From Helicobacteraceae bacterium (GTDB lineage: Bacteria; Campylobacterota; Campylobacteria; Campylobacterales; SZUA-545): 43,892 nucleotides of DNA. Below, piece after piece: positions 9,696 to 18,347 of the stretch (position 1 is its first letter; each line of letters opens with the position of its first letter). The notes under the pieces were generated by a model. It was given only the letters and a program-made list of their open reading frames with translations, was not told the origin of the DNA and made no database searches. Position numbers and translations under genes: made by a program. The stretch is from NCBI GenBank assembly GCA_031258155.1, contig JAIRNH010000054.1, forward strand, positions 1-43,892. The letters are read 5' to 3'.

Positions 9696-9887
9696 TAGAG
9701 CGCCAATATTAGGGCAAATAGCGCGAAGTTGAAGTCTAGCATTTATCCTCCGGTCTCAAAATTGCGGGGTAATCCTAACATAATACGATTTTGACGAAAT
9801 TGCGCGGCGGATGACCGCGCCTTAAACGCGAAAACGGGGATTAAAGCGCAAATTAGCCAACTTTAGGCGCCCGCGGCGAATGTCGTT

Positions 9888-11330
9888 TCAGGCGGCTTCC
9901 TCGCCGATATAATGCGCGCCGACGCTGGTTTTTGCCTCGATCGCGCGCGAAACGACGGCTCGCGCCGTTATAAGCGATCGCCGCGTCAAAAGCCCGATCT
10001 CTCTGTCGGCAAGCTCGTCTAAAATAGCGGCGGCTTTGTTCAGCGATCCGCTCTCGCGGACGACGCCCGCGTAGCTCCAAAGCGTTTTTTTGATTGTATT
10101 CAAAACCTCCGCGTCCTCTTTTTGCGAAAGCGGCTCTTTGATCGTCTCAAACTCGACGCTTTTCGCGCCGCCCTGATCGCTGGTAATCGACTCGGCGGCG
10201 ACAGCGCCAAAAACCAACGCCTCTAAAAGGCTATTGCTCGCCAGCCTATTCGCGCCGTGCGCGCCGTTCATAGCCGCTTCGCCAATCGCGTAAAGCCCCT
10301 CTACGCCAAAAACCCTCGCCTCTTTATCGACGGCGATCCCGCCCATCGCGTAGTGAAAAGCGGGCGAAATCGGCGCTTTGCTAAACGGCGGTTTTAGCCC
10401 AAACTCGATCAGCCGCCGCCGCGCGGCGGGAAAACGCTCGGCGAAATAGTCGTTATCAAAGCCGCTTAGATCCAAATACGCGCGCCGCTTAGATTTAATA
10501 TGCATAAATATGGCGCGGGAGACCTGATCGCGCGGGGAAAGCTCGTTCGCGCCGTAATCTTCCAAAAAGCGCCGATCTCTATCGTCGATAATAGTCGCGC
10601 CTTCGCCGCGAAGCGCTTCGCTTAACAGCGGCTTGCTACCCGCGCCGACGCAATCGAGAGCGGTGGGGTGAAACTGCGTGAAGTGCATATCCGCCAGCCT
10701 GCAGCCGCGAAAAGCGGCGATTCCGTGCAGCTCGCCCAAAATAGCGGGCGGATTGGTGGTAACCTCGTATAACGCGCCGAAACCGCCGCTCGCGATAATC
10801 GTCCGACGCGCGTAGATATTCTCCCGTTTGCCCTCTCTAGCGATCGTCGCGCCGTAACAGCGCCCCTCTTTAATCAGCAGGTCTATTATGTCGCCAAACG
10901 CGATCGGGTAGCGCAGGCGTTCCATTAGAAACGATCGTATCCGCGCGCCCGTCTGATCGCCGCTAGATCGCAAAATACGCGCTCTCGCGTGAGCCGCCTC
11001 GTTCGCGCGAAGCAGCGCGCCGTTTTCGTCGCGATCGAGCGGCGCGCCCATTTTGATCAGCCTTTCGGTTAGCAGGTAGCCTTCGGATACCAGCTTTCTT
11101 ACGACCGCCTCGTCGCAACGTCCCGCGCCCGCCTTCAAGGTGTCGGCGATATGGCTTTCTATGTCGTTTTGATCGATCGCGCAGGCGATTCCTCCCTGCG
11201 CGAACTCCGTGCCGCAACCAAGCTCCGGCGGCTTTGAAACCAAAAGCGCGCGGACGTTTTCGGGCAGGAAAAGCGCCGCGCTTAACGCCGCCGCGCCGCT
11301 TCCAATAATTAAAGCGTCAATTTGCGCCAA
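9888..11330 (-). CDS. nadB: L-aspartate oxidase
   Basis: 480 residues. It oxidises L-aspartate to iminoaspartate with FAD, the first step of de novo NAD synthesis. The N-terminal FAD-binding motif is LIIGSGAAALSAALFLPE, followed by AQGGIACAID and HIADTLKAGAG, typical of the succinate dehydrogenase/aspartate oxidase flavoprotein family. LADMHFTQFHPTALDC, SEALRGEGATIID, DQVSRAI and FHYAMGGIAVD are substrate-pocket and FAD motifs; the EA-x-x-GAHGANRLASNSLLEALVFG segment is diagnostic. The C-terminal helical domain is shorter than in E. coli NadB. No nadA or nadC is adjacent. Confidence 0.95.
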   Translation of the reverse strand: MAQIDALIIGSGAAALSAALFLPENVRALLVSKPPELGCGTEFAQGGIACAIDQNDIESHIADTLKAGAGRCDEAVVRKLVSEGYLLTERLIKMGAPLDRDENGALLRANEAAHARARILRSSGDQTGARIRSFLMERLRYPIAFGDIIDLLIKEGRCYGATIAREGKRENIYARRTIIASGGFGALYEVTTNPPAILGELHGIAAFRGCRLADMHFTQFHPTALDCVGAGSKPLLSEALRGEGATIIDDRDRRFLEDYGANELSPRDQVSRAIFMHIKSKRRAYLDLSGFDNDYFAERFPAARRRLIEFGLKPPFSKAPISPAFHYAMGGIAVDKEARVFGVEGLYAIGEAAMNGAHGANRLASNSLLEALVFGAVAAESITSDQGGAKSVEFETIKEPLSQKEDAEVLNTIKKTLWSYAGVVRESGSLNKAAAILDELADREIGLLTRRSLITARAVVSRAIEAKTSVGAHYIGEEAA

Positions 11331-11409
11331 CGACCAACGCCTCCTCAGACCAAAACGGCGCGCCCTGCTTCGCGCACCCGCACAGCAAAATAAGGGCTAA
11401 AATAACGAT

Positions 11410-11847
11410 ATGAAAAACGGCGAAGCGATTATTCATAAACTTTTCGGCTCCAATTCAAGGTATAAAAACCAACGTATTATCCGCGCCCTTATCGCCCCGT
11501 TTCCGCCGATAATGCGCCAAGCGTTGCGGCGGGGCTACATTAGCGGCGACACTCTTGTTTTGACTCTATCTAGCCAAGCGATGAAGGCTGAATATTATAT
11601 CAAACGCGATCAGATCAGGGCGTTTTTCAAGGCGCTAAAGCGCGAAACGTCAATATGCGACGGCGTAGAGATCAACAACTTCAAATTTTATGTCGATCGC
11701 AAGACAGACCTAATCGCCGCGGAGCCTGCCGATCTTATCTACGAGGAGCGCGCCGTCGGACGATTTGAGAACCGCTGCCAAAACCGCGTCGTATTTGAGG
11801 CGATCGAAAGCATTCGCGCTGTTATACGCTCGCGCGCTCTAGCTTGA
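11410..11847 (+). CDS. DUF721/DciA-like protein
   Basis: 145 residues from ATG 11410. The central part (LRRGYISGDTLVLTLSSQAM, then AEYYIKRDQIRAFFKAL) resembles the DUF721 (DciA-like) fold, in which a GDTLVL strand is followed by a helix with many charged residues. DciA proteins load replicative helicase in many bacteria; that role is only suggested here. The 3' end overlaps the convergent PAP2 gene by 26 bases (11822-11847). No signal peptide or TM segment. Confidence 0.6.
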   Translation: MKNGEAIIHKLFGSNSRYKNQRIIRALIAPFPPIMRQALRRGYISGDTLVLTLSSQAMKAEYYIKRDQIRAFFKALKRETSICDGVEINNFKFYVDRKTDLIAAEPADLIYEERAVGRFENRCQNRVVFEAIESIRAVIRSRALA

Positions 11848-12520
11848 GGCGATCAAACATAACGTAGAAAAGAATCTTTGCCGTCAGATAGACAAAGATA
11901 AAGCTAAATACCACGTCGCTGAAAAAATGCCCGCCCTGCGCGATCCTAGCAAAGCCTATCAAAGAGCCGTAAAGAACCGCGAAAACAAAAACCGCCCTCG
12001 ACGCGCCGCCTTTAAGAACCATAGCCGCCGAAACAAAATAGAAGCCTACCGTCGCGTGTCCGCTAGAAAACGAGCAGTTTTTTTCGCACTCGTTGGCGAT
12101 CGTCATCGGCGGCGTAAATCGCTTATCCCCGCCAAACTCGACGATCTGGGACGGACGGGCGCGTCCGAATTGATCCTTAAAAAGCGTATTGACGATCAGC
12201 CCCGCTCCAAGCGCGTAACTCAAAACCAAAAAGATCAGCAGATAGCGCCGCGCGTAGAAAAATCCCGCCTCGCCGCCTCGCCTCATGCGAGCGCCCCATA
12301 TCGCTCCAAGCGCGGCGGCAAAACAGCAAGAGACGAAAAACGCCGTCCCCAACGGCGCGTAATCGTATAAAAACCGCAAAAAAGGGTTGGTTTTCCAGCG
12401 CCAAACGCCGTTTTCGTAGAAAAACGAGCTTACCCAAATATCCGCGTAGGGAAACGATATTAAAAATAGCGCGACGACGACGGCGCCGCTCCAAAACCGC
12501 CAAGAAACGCCCAAAAACAT
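11822..12520 (-). CDS. PAP2-family membrane phosphatase
   Basis: 232 residues with about six TM helices. All three phosphatidate-phosphatase motifs are visible: KDQFGRARP (C1, KX6RP), FSSGHA (C2, PSGH-type) and RIAQGGHFFSDV (C3, RX5HX3D). Substrates of the family include lipid A phosphates, phosphatidylglycerol phosphate and undecaprenyl pyrophosphate. In related bacteria such enzymes remove lipid A phosphates, which is possible but unproven here. The active site would face the periplasm. The convergent 3' overlap with the DUF721-like gene may allow antisense interference. Divergent from uvrC with a 67-base spacer. Confidence 0.88.
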   Translation of the reverse strand: MFLGVSWRFWSGAVVVALFLISFPYADIWVSSFFYENGVWRWKTNPFLRFLYDYAPLGTAFFVSCCFAAALGAIWGARMRRGGEAGFFYARRYLLIFLVLSYALGAGLIVNTLFKDQFGRARPSQIVEFGGDKRFTPPMTIANECEKNCSFSSGHATVGFYFVSAAMVLKGGASRAVFVFAVLYGSLIGFARIAQGGHFFSDVVFSFIFVYLTAKILFYVMFDRLKLERASV

Positions 12521-12587
12521 ACAAAACCTCGCAAATATAAAGTCGGCAGTGTAGCATTATGAGTTTAGAAAGGACTCGAAGGCTTAG

Positions 12588-14393
12588 ATGAAATCCCTTG
12601 AGGCGACCATAAAGCGGCTGCCGCCAAGCGCGGGCGTGTATCAGTATTTAGACCAAAACGGGCGGTTGCTCTACGTCGGCAAGGCGAAAAATCTCAAAAA
12701 CCGCGTAAAGCAGTATTTTGCTTTCACGCCGACGCTCGCGCCCGATCCGCGCCTAAGCGCGAGGATAGCCAAAATGATCGGCGAAACGCGCTTTTTGGAG
12801 TATATCGTCGTGGAGAGCGAAAGCGACGCGCTTATACTTGAAAATTCGCTGATCAAACAGCTTAAACCAAAATACAACATATTGCTTCGCGACGATAAAA
12901 CCTATCCGTATATATATGTAGATTTAGCGTTAGATTTTCCGCGCTTCGAGATCACTCGCAAAGTGATCGCGCAAAAAAACGTAAAGTATTTCGGACCCTT
13001 TGCAAGCTCGGTTAGAGATATATACGACGCGCTCTATTCGATCTTTCCCCTCGCGCAAAAACGAAGTTGCCTTAAAGAAAAAAAAGCCTGTCTATTTTAT
13101 CAGATCGGCAGATGTTCCGCGCCGTGCGAAGGACTGATAGACAAAGTTTCATATCGCGCCATGATCGACGAAGCCGCGCTACTTATCAACCACAAGGAGA
13201 GACTGGCTAAAGCGCTGGAATCAAAGATGATCGCATACGCGCAAGCGGAACATTACGAGGAGGCGGCGAAAATACGCGATCAGATACGCGGTATTTTATC
13301 GGCGGCTACGCTAAGCGGAGTCGATCTGGCTAGAAAAGAGAACTTTGACGTTTTGGCGCTAAGCGATCAGGGATCGAGCGCGGCGGCGGTGCGGCTGTTT
13401 ATCCGCGAAGGAAAAATCATATCAAGCTCCGCTCAAAGTTTTAGATTTTCGCAAGGTTACGACGAAGACGAAGCGTATAAGCGATCGTTTATCTCGTTTT
13501 ATCTACCCGATATTCCCGTTACCGCGACGACGATCTACGTCGCTAAGCGTTTTGCCGAAGCGGACGCGATTGTCGAATGGTTAAATAACGCGTATAAACG
13601 AAGTTTTGAAATAATAGTTCCTAAAATCGGCGCGAAAAAAGCGCTTGTCGATCTGGCGATTAAAAACGCGAAAGAGCTATTAAAAAAAGACGCGCAAAAC
13701 TTGTCGATAGAAACAGCTGTAAAAGAGTTGTTAAAACTTGAAAATACGCCTAAACGATTGGAGATTTTCGACAACTCGCATATAATGGGCGAAGCGCCCG
13801 TTGGCGCGATGGTCGTTTTTGATAATAACGAGTGGGTAAAGAGCGACTATAGGCATTACAATTTAACCGCGAAAAACGAGTATGAGCAGATGTTGGAAAC
13901 ATTGAGCAAGAGAGCCGAAAAGTTTGGCGAAAACCCGCCGCCCGACTGCTGGGTGATCGACGGCGGCGAAACGTTAAGAAAATTAGCGCTAAACGTGCTT
14001 AGTAGCGTCGGCGTGAAAATCGACGTAGCGGCGATCGGCAAAGAAAAACTCGACGGCAAAACCCGCCGCGCCAAGGGCGCGACAAAGGACATACTATACG
14101 CGAACGAGGAAGCGTTTAGACTAGAGGCAAGCGACAAACGTCTGCATTTTTTTCAAAAACTGCGCGACGAGGCGCACCGCTTCGCGATCGCTTTTCACCG
14201 CAAGCAAAAACGAAAAGCCGACGCTAAACTAAAAATACTGAAGGTAAAAGGCGTAGGCGAGGCGACGTTAAAACGGCTAATTCAAGTTTTCGGATCGTTT
14301 GAGGCGATCGAAAACGCAAGTTACGACGAAATTGCTAAGGCGGCGGGGCAAAAAGCGGCGAACGCGCTAAAGGGAGGCAATGAAAGTCGTTGA
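12588..14393 (+). CDS. uvrC: UvrABC excinuclease subunit C
   Basis: 601 residues, full length. It makes the dual incisions in nucleotide excision repair after UvrAB damage recognition. Domains in order: GIY-YIG nuclease (residues 15-95, GVYQYLDQNGRLLYVGKAKN), Cys cluster and UVR motif (about 205-235, EHYEEAAKIRDQIRG), RNase H-like endonuclease (about 370-540, with IFDNSHIMGEAPVGAMVVF and VIDGGETL), and the C-terminal double helix-hairpin-helix (VKGVGEATLKRLIQVFG). The stop TGA (14391-14393) lies inside queE, overlapping it by 14 bases, so the two are translationally linked. Confidence 0.97.
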   Translation: MKSLEATIKRLPPSAGVYQYLDQNGRLLYVGKAKNLKNRVKQYFAFTPTLAPDPRLSARIAKMIGETRFLEYIVVESESDALILENSLIKQLKPKYNILLRDDKTYPYIYVDLALDFPRFEITRKVIAQKNVKYFGPFASSVRDIYDALYSIFPLAQKRSCLKEKKACLFYQIGRCSAPCEGLIDKVSYRAMIDEAALLINHKERLAKALESKMIAYAQAEHYEEAAKIRDQIRGILSAATLSGVDLARKENFDVLALSDQGSSAAAVRLFIREGKIISSSAQSFRFSQGYDEDEAYKRSFISFYLPDIPVTATTIYVAKRFAEADAIVEWLNNAYKRSFEIIVPKIGAKKALVDLAIKNAKELLKKDAQNLSIETAVKELLKLENTPKRLEIFDNSHIMGEAPVGAMVVFDNNEWVKSDYRHYNLTAKNEYEQMLETLSKRAEKFGENPPPDCWVIDGGETLRKLALNVLSSVGVKIDVAAIGKEKLDGKTRRAKGATKDILYANEEAFRLEASDKRLHFFQKLRDEAHRFAIAFHRKQKRKADAKLKILKVKGVGEATLKRLIQVFGSFEAIENASYDEIAKAAGQKAANALKGGNESR

Positions 14394-14991
14394 GATTTTT
14401 CGCTCTATCGAAGGCGAAGGCGCTTTAATAGGACAGGCTACGACCTTTATCCGCCTTTTTGGTTGTAATATGCGTTGCTTTTGGTGCGACAGCGCATATT
14501 CATACGAAGGCGAATATAAAGAGATCGCTATTGAAGCGATCGCGGCAAAAGCGGCGCTGTTGGGCGGCGCGGTTTTCAGCGTAACGGGCGGCGAGCCGTT
14601 TATTCATAGCGAGCTTGGCGCGCTATGCGACGCGTTATTAAAGTTAAACAAAAAAGTTAAAATAGAGACTAATGGAACGCTCTGGCAAGAGATAGACAAG
14701 CGCGTTTATATCGTCGTTTCGCCAAAACCGCCGAAATATGAGATTTGCGAACCTATCGCGCAAAGGTTAAACGAGCTAAAGTTTGTCGCGGACGACGATC
14801 TTAAAATCGAAACGCTAATGCGAGAGCCGTTTCTATCCGCCTATAAACGCGGAGCGATCGCGACGCTGCAGCTTGAATCCAATAAATCCCAATCGCTTAA
14901 ACGCGCTTTGGCGCTACAAAACGAGGCGCTCTCCTCGGGCGGGATTTTTCGCGTTTTACCGCAACTTCATAAACTGCTTGATCTGCCGTAG
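14380..14991 (+). CDS. queE: 7-carboxy-7-deazaguanine synthase
   Basis: 203 residues. A radical SAM enzyme of queuosine/preQ0 synthesis, converting 6-carboxytetrahydropterin to 7-carboxy-7-deazaguanine. The N-terminus VEIFRSIEGEGALIGQATTF is the substrate-binding signature; the iron-sulfur motif is CNMRCFWCDS (CX3CX2C). SVTGGEPFIHSELG is the SAM-binding GGEP and KIETNGTLW follows. The C-terminus contains the Campylobacterota-type IFRVLPQLHKLL. The start overlaps the end of uvrC; other que genes are not in the window. Confidence 0.93.
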   Translation: MKVVEIFRSIEGEGALIGQATTFIRLFGCNMRCFWCDSAYSYEGEYKEIAIEAIAAKAALLGGAVFSVTGGEPFIHSELGALCDALLKLNKKVKIETNGTLWQEIDKRVYIVVSPKPPKYEICEPIAQRLNELKFVADDDLKIETLMREPFLSAYKRGAIATLQLESNKSQSLKRALALQNEALSSGGIFRVLPQLHKLLDLP

Positions 14992-15001
14992 ATATTCTGG
15001 C

Positions 15002-15020
15002 GCGGTTTTATAAAAACCGC
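15002..15020 (+). terminator. Hairpin after queE, terminator-like
   Basis: A perfect 8-base stem GCGGTTTT/AAAACCGC with a 3-base loop starts 11 bases after the queE stop. It is followed by TAAAAAATTATTT rather than an uninterrupted T-run, so it is a weak intrinsic terminator at best. Confidence 0.45.
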
Positions 15021-15244
15021 TAAAAAATTATTTATTATATGCTAAACGCAACCTCTTGCAAATCGCCGCGAAAGCGCGATTAAAACTAGCGCGGTTATTA
15101 TTGGCTTAGCAGCGAAGAATATTTTCATTTTGATACCCGTAACAGATGAAACCGACAAGTTACAACCGCGCTAAAATAAAACCGCTAACCTTAACGCAAA
15201 CTCAATCGGCTTTCGCTCGTAAAATCATCATTTCCGCCTCTCTC

Positions 15245-15447
15245 GTCATACCCGCGAAAACGAGTATTCGTCTCGGCGTAAACTTTAAAAAAAGATAAAA
15301 TTGGCGACTTGTTATTCCCGCGTAGCTCGTCATACCGCGAAGCTCGCATGCGGATAGGAGCGGGCGCTTCGCGGGAATAACGGAAGCGCGGATACCCGCC
15401 TTCGATTACGGGCGGCAAACCGCCCTATCGCTCCGCGCGGGTATGAC
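15245..15447. repeat. Nested inverted repeats (REP-like cruciform region)
   Basis: The outer arms are GTCATACCCGCG (15245-15256) and its exact complement CGCGGGTATGAC (15436-15447). The inner arms are GTTATTCCCGCG (15311-15322) and CGCGGGAATAAC (15370-15381). A further CCGCGAAGC/GCTTCGCGG pair lies at 15335-15343 and 15366-15374. The arms are variants of one theme, so this looks like several REP-type palindromes or one compound element. No transposase is nearby. It lies in the 850-base gene-free stretch between queE and the tRNA. Confidence 0.7.
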
Positions 15448-15505
15448 AAAAGGGCGAAGGCCGATCGGGCGTCGTCGTTTAGATTTTCGTTTGCATTAAG
15501 ATTAG

Positions 15506-15800
15506 CGGTTTGATCGCGACGCGGCGATCAAACAATACGATTAGGCGATTAGGATCGATCTAAATAATGCGAGCGTTTACAATAATCGCGGGATCGCTTA
15601 TGGAAGTTTGGGCGATACAAGCAAAGCGATCGCGAATTACGCCCAAGCGATTAAGATCAATTAAACTTAGCGAGGGCTTACAATAATCGCGGGGAGATTT
15701 ACGTTGAATTAGGCGATCTAAAAAGCGTTGCGAAGGACGCTCGTAAGGCGCGCTAACTTGGCGATTGCGAGGCGTTGCGATATATGGGCGGGATAAACTA
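15506..15800 (+). pseudogene. Decayed TPR-repeat gene fragment
   Basis: Around 15518-15662 the frame reads D-AAIKQYD-stop-AIRID then NNASVYNNRGIAYGSLGD and AIANYAQAIKIN before a stop. After a frame change, 15682 onward reads NNRGEIYVELGDLKS, KDARKA, a stop, then LGDCEALRYMG. These are recognisable tetratricopeptide repeats (Y-NNRG-x-Y-x-x-LGD, A-AI-x-D-Y-x-x-A-I) with at least three stops and one frameshift. No start codon was found. Probably a remnant of a longer TPR/Sel1-type gene. Confidence 0.75.
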
Positions 15801-15837
15801 TAGCGCGATTAACCGCGCCGCTTTTCAAACTCGGCGC

Positions 15838-15915
15838 TGGTCGGGATGAGAGGATTCGAACCTCCGGCCTTGTCGTCCCGAACGACACGCGCTAACCAGA
15901 CTGCGCCACATCCCG
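15838..15915 (-). tRNA. tRNA-Pro, anticodon CGG
   Basis: 78 nt on the minus strand with encoded CCA (TGG at 15838-15840). Acceptor CGGGATG pairs with CATCCCG; D-stem GCGC/GCGC with loop AGTCTGGTTA; anticodon stem TGTCG/CGACA with loop TTCGGGA (anticodon CGG, Pro CCG codons); T-arm GGAGG-TTCGAAT-CCTCT. It matches the general pattern of bacterial proline tRNAs with CGG anticodon. Confidence 0.95.
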
Positions 15916-16057
15916 CAAAAGAAGCGCAATTGTATCAAACAAACTATGAAGCGTTTAATGCGCGTAGCCGTTGATTGGGCTTTGATAAAAGTCGGCGATC
16001 GCCTCCAAATAACCGCGCGAAAACGACGACGACGTTTGGATCGCAAAGGCGATTCGT

Positions 16058-16978
16058 TTAGAAATGCGAAAAACCGCGCGGTTTAAACGGTTTGCCGCCA
16101 ATCCTCGCCGTTTTGCCCGCCGTCGCGCGTCCAAGCAAGATAGCGCCGACGCTCGCAAAGCGCTCGCGCGCGTCGATTGGCGCGGTAAAAAGCAATTTAT
16201 ACTCTTCGCCGCTGTTTAGCGCAAAATCTAAAGCCTTATCAAAATCGCCTAGCGCCGCTAACGTTTCGCTTGAAATTAGCGCTTTTGGATCGTCTATCTC
16301 AAAACCGACGCCGCTTGATCGCATCAAATGACCAATATCGCCCAAAAAGCCGTCGCTAATATCGATAGCGCCGGAAGCAAACGCGGCGATCAACGGCTGA
16401 AAATTAAGCGCGAGCTTCGGATACAGGTGCTTATTGGCTAACGTTTCGTTATTTTCGCCTTTAAGTAGCGACTCCAATCCCAAACGGCTACCGCCAAGCG
16501 GCGCGGAGAGCCACAGATCGTCGCCAATTTTCGCGCCGTCGCGGGAGACAAACCGAGCCGTAGTTCCAAGTATCGCGCCGCCGAGCTGAACGCGATCGCA
16601 ACGCGACAGATTGCCGCCAGTAAGGGCGACGTTAAACTCGTCGAGCGCAAGCGCCATTCCGTCGTATAGCTCGATCAGCCAACTTTCGTTTAAATCGGGC
16701 GGAAAGCCTATAGAGACGTTGAACCACTTAGGCGCGCCGCCGCAGGCGAGAATATCGCTTACATTAGCGGCAATCAGTTTATAGCCGATTCCGCGCGGCG
16801 GAAAATCGCGTTTGAAATGGACGTTTTCGCGCAGATCGTCGTTGCTAATCAGCAAAAGCTCGTCGCCGATCGTCACGCAAGCGCAATCGTCGCCGATACC
16901 GCGTATTACGCCGCCGCCTCGCGGTTTAAGACGCTTAGCCAATCTATTTATAATATCAAACTCGTTGCTCGCGCGCAT
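16058..16978 (-). CDS. thiL: Thiamine-monophosphate kinase
   Basis: 306 residues. It phosphorylates thiamine monophosphate to the active cofactor TPP with ATP. The N-terminal IRGIGDDCACV (metal-binding Asp pair), LLISNDDLRENVHF, KLIAANVSDILACGGAPKWF and LTGGNLSRCD are ThiL/AIR-synthase-fold motifs. AIDISDGFLGDIGHL and LNSGEEYKLLFTA complete the active site. Length is close to other ThiL proteins. Divergent from the DUF502 gene; the 70-base spacer probably contains both promoters. No TPP riboswitch was seen. Confidence 0.95.
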   Translation of the reverse strand: MRASNEFDIINRLAKRLKPRGGGVIRGIGDDCACVTIGDELLLISNDDLRENVHFKRDFPPRGIGYKLIAANVSDILACGGAPKWFNVSIGFPPDLNESWLIELYDGMALALDEFNVALTGGNLSRCDRVQLGGAILGTTARFVSRDGAKIGDDLWLSAPLGGSRLGLESLLKGENNETLANKHLYPKLALNFQPLIAAFASGAIDISDGFLGDIGHLMRSSGVGFEIDDPKALISSETLAALGDFDKALDFALNSGEEYKLLFTAPIDARERFASVGAILLGRATAGKTARIGGKPFKPRGFSHF

Positions 16979-17048
16979 AGCGGCAGAATGCCATTGTCGA
17001 GCTTAAACGCCGGTTTGTTAGAATGTAACAAAACGCGAGGATAAATCT

Positions 17049-17675
17049 ATGAGCGAAACAAACGAGCGCAAAAATAAGCAGTCCCTACCTAAGCGAATGT
17101 TCCTGCTGGCTATACAGGGAATCTTGACCATATTTCCGCTTGTCGTTACTATCTATCTTGTCTATTGGTTTACCACCTCCGTCGAAAGCGGCATTCACAA
17201 GCTGCTAAACCTGATATTTCCAAGCGTCGATTATTTTCCCGGACTTGGCATAATCGTTGGGCTTGCGGCGTTGCTCGGCGTAGGCTGGCTGGTGAACGCC
17301 TATTTTATCCGTAGGCTAATCAAGCTCGGCGAAACGATTTTAGAGCGCATTCCCGTAGTCAAAACCGTTTTTGTAGGGCTGCGCGATTTTGTCGGATTTA
17401 TGTCAACCACAAAAAAACAGACCGACGGCTCGGCGGTTTTGGTTACGATCGGCGATAAAAAGTTTATCGGCTTCATTACCGATCACAACGCGGGCAAAAC
17501 GTTGGGGACGGGCGATCCCGATTTGGTGGGCGTATATATGCCGCTTGGTTATATGATCGGCGGTTATGTCGTTTACGTCGATCGAAACGAGTTGACGCGC
17601 CTAACCATCGGTTCGGAAGAGGCTATGCGGATCGCGCTGACCGGCGGTATGACGGCGGAAAAAAGCGAAAAATAA
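17049..17675 (+). CDS. DUF502 family membrane protein
   Basis: 208 residues. Two TM helices: residues about 18-42 (FLLAIQGILTIFPLVVTIYLVYWF) and 62-85 (GLGIIVGLAALLGVGWLV). A family-typical stretch follows: RIPVVKTVFVGLRDFVGF, then TITD-type FITDHNAGKTLG and VYMPLGYMIGGYVVYVDR, then a C-terminal MRIALTGGM. Function is unknown for most bacteria; the protein is expected in the inner membrane with a cytosolic soluble domain. Good length match to DUF502. Confidence 0.88.
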   Translation: MSETNERKNKQSLPKRMFLLAIQGILTIFPLVVTIYLVYWFTTSVESGIHKLLNLIFPSVDYFPGLGIIVGLAALLGVGWLVNAYFIRRLIKLGETILERIPVVKTVFVGLRDFVGFMSTTKKQTDGSAVLVTIGDKKFIGFITDHNAGKTLGTGDPDLVGVYMPLGYMIGGYVVYVDRNELTRLTIGSEEAMRIALTGGMTAEKSEK

Positions 17676-17723
17676 CGGAACGGCTATTGCTTCCCGACGG
17701 CAACTTAGCGTTAGGAAGGTTTA

Positions 17724-18347
17724 ATGCGAAACCTTGTCGCCATTGGGGCGTTAGCGATCCTGTTGCGCGGCGAGGAGATCGCGCGTTTTAATCTGCCGCT
17801 CGCGAAGCCGTTTAGCGGCGAAGCGCAAACGCTTCAATCTAAAAAAGACGATTTCGCCCGCGTAACCTACAACGACTCTTTTTTAACGTTCGTAAAAACT
17901 TACGCCAACGCGCCGATCGAACACGAGCGGCTTAAAGCGGTAACGCTTGCGATGATGATGCTGGAGTCCGGGCGCGGCTCGTCTGATTTGGCAAAGAAAT
18001 TCAACAACTACGGCGGCTTGAAATACCGCCGAGAGATGGCTTCGCTCGCGCAAAAGATACGTTATAACGCGTCGGACGGCTACGATTATTATTGCGAGTT
18101 TGACTCGGTAGAGGCGTTTATCGGGGGCTTCTGGGCGTTTTTAGATCGCAAACCTTACGAGGGGTGGCGCAAAAAGGCGCTTAGCGAAGAGGAGTTTTTG
18201 GCGTTTATCGCGCCGATCTACTGCCCGTATAATAAAAATTACGCGACGCAGGTAACGTCGCTAATTCCGGAAGCGCGCGCGCTGTTAGACAGATACAAAA
18301 GCGACAACGCGCGTTTCGCTATGACAAAAACGCTAAAGAACTTCTAA
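17724..18347 (+). CDS. Glucosaminidase (GH73-like) cell-wall hydrolase
   Basis: 207 residues. After a short hydrophobic N-terminus (LVAIGALAILLRGEE) that may direct export, residues 75-170 carry the glucosaminidase pattern: AMMMLESGRGSSDLAKKFNNYGGL, in which the Glu of LESG is the expected catalytic acid, then YYCEFDSVEAFIGGFWAFL and YCPYNKNYATQV. Family members (FlgJ C-domain, Bax-like) cut the glycan chain between N-acetylglucosamine and N-acetylmuramic acid. It lies 48 bases after the DUF502 gene. The last 15 bases overlap the convergent HAD gene. Confidence 0.82.
   Translation: MRNLVAIGALAILLRGEEIARFNLPLAKPFSGEAQTLQSKKDDFARVTYNDSFLTFVKTYANAPIEHERLKAVTLAMMMLESGRGSSDLAKKFNNYGGLKYRREMASLAQKIRYNASDGYDYYCEFDSVEAFIGGFWAFLDRKPYEGWRKKALSEEEFLAFIAPIYCPYNKNYATQVTSLIPEARALLDRYKSDNARFAMTKTLKNF

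Larger units (their letters stand above)
8710..9875. repeat. Tandem segmental duplication, copy B
   Basis: Second copy of the unit at 7343-8709. It begins abruptly at the junction GGGCG/GCTTTCGCGCCTCT, where guaA-internal sequence abuts the copy A tail, and ends near 9875 just before the nadB stop. It carries a guaA fragment, the spacer, and the paralog gene at 8904-9695. Divergence is moderate, so the event is not very recent. Confidence 0.88.

Noticed and set aside
15191-15418. 75-codon minus-strand ORF in the queE-tRNA gap
   Set aside because: It runs through the inverted repeats, contains palindrome-derived Arg/Tyr-rich sequence and lacks a ribosome site.
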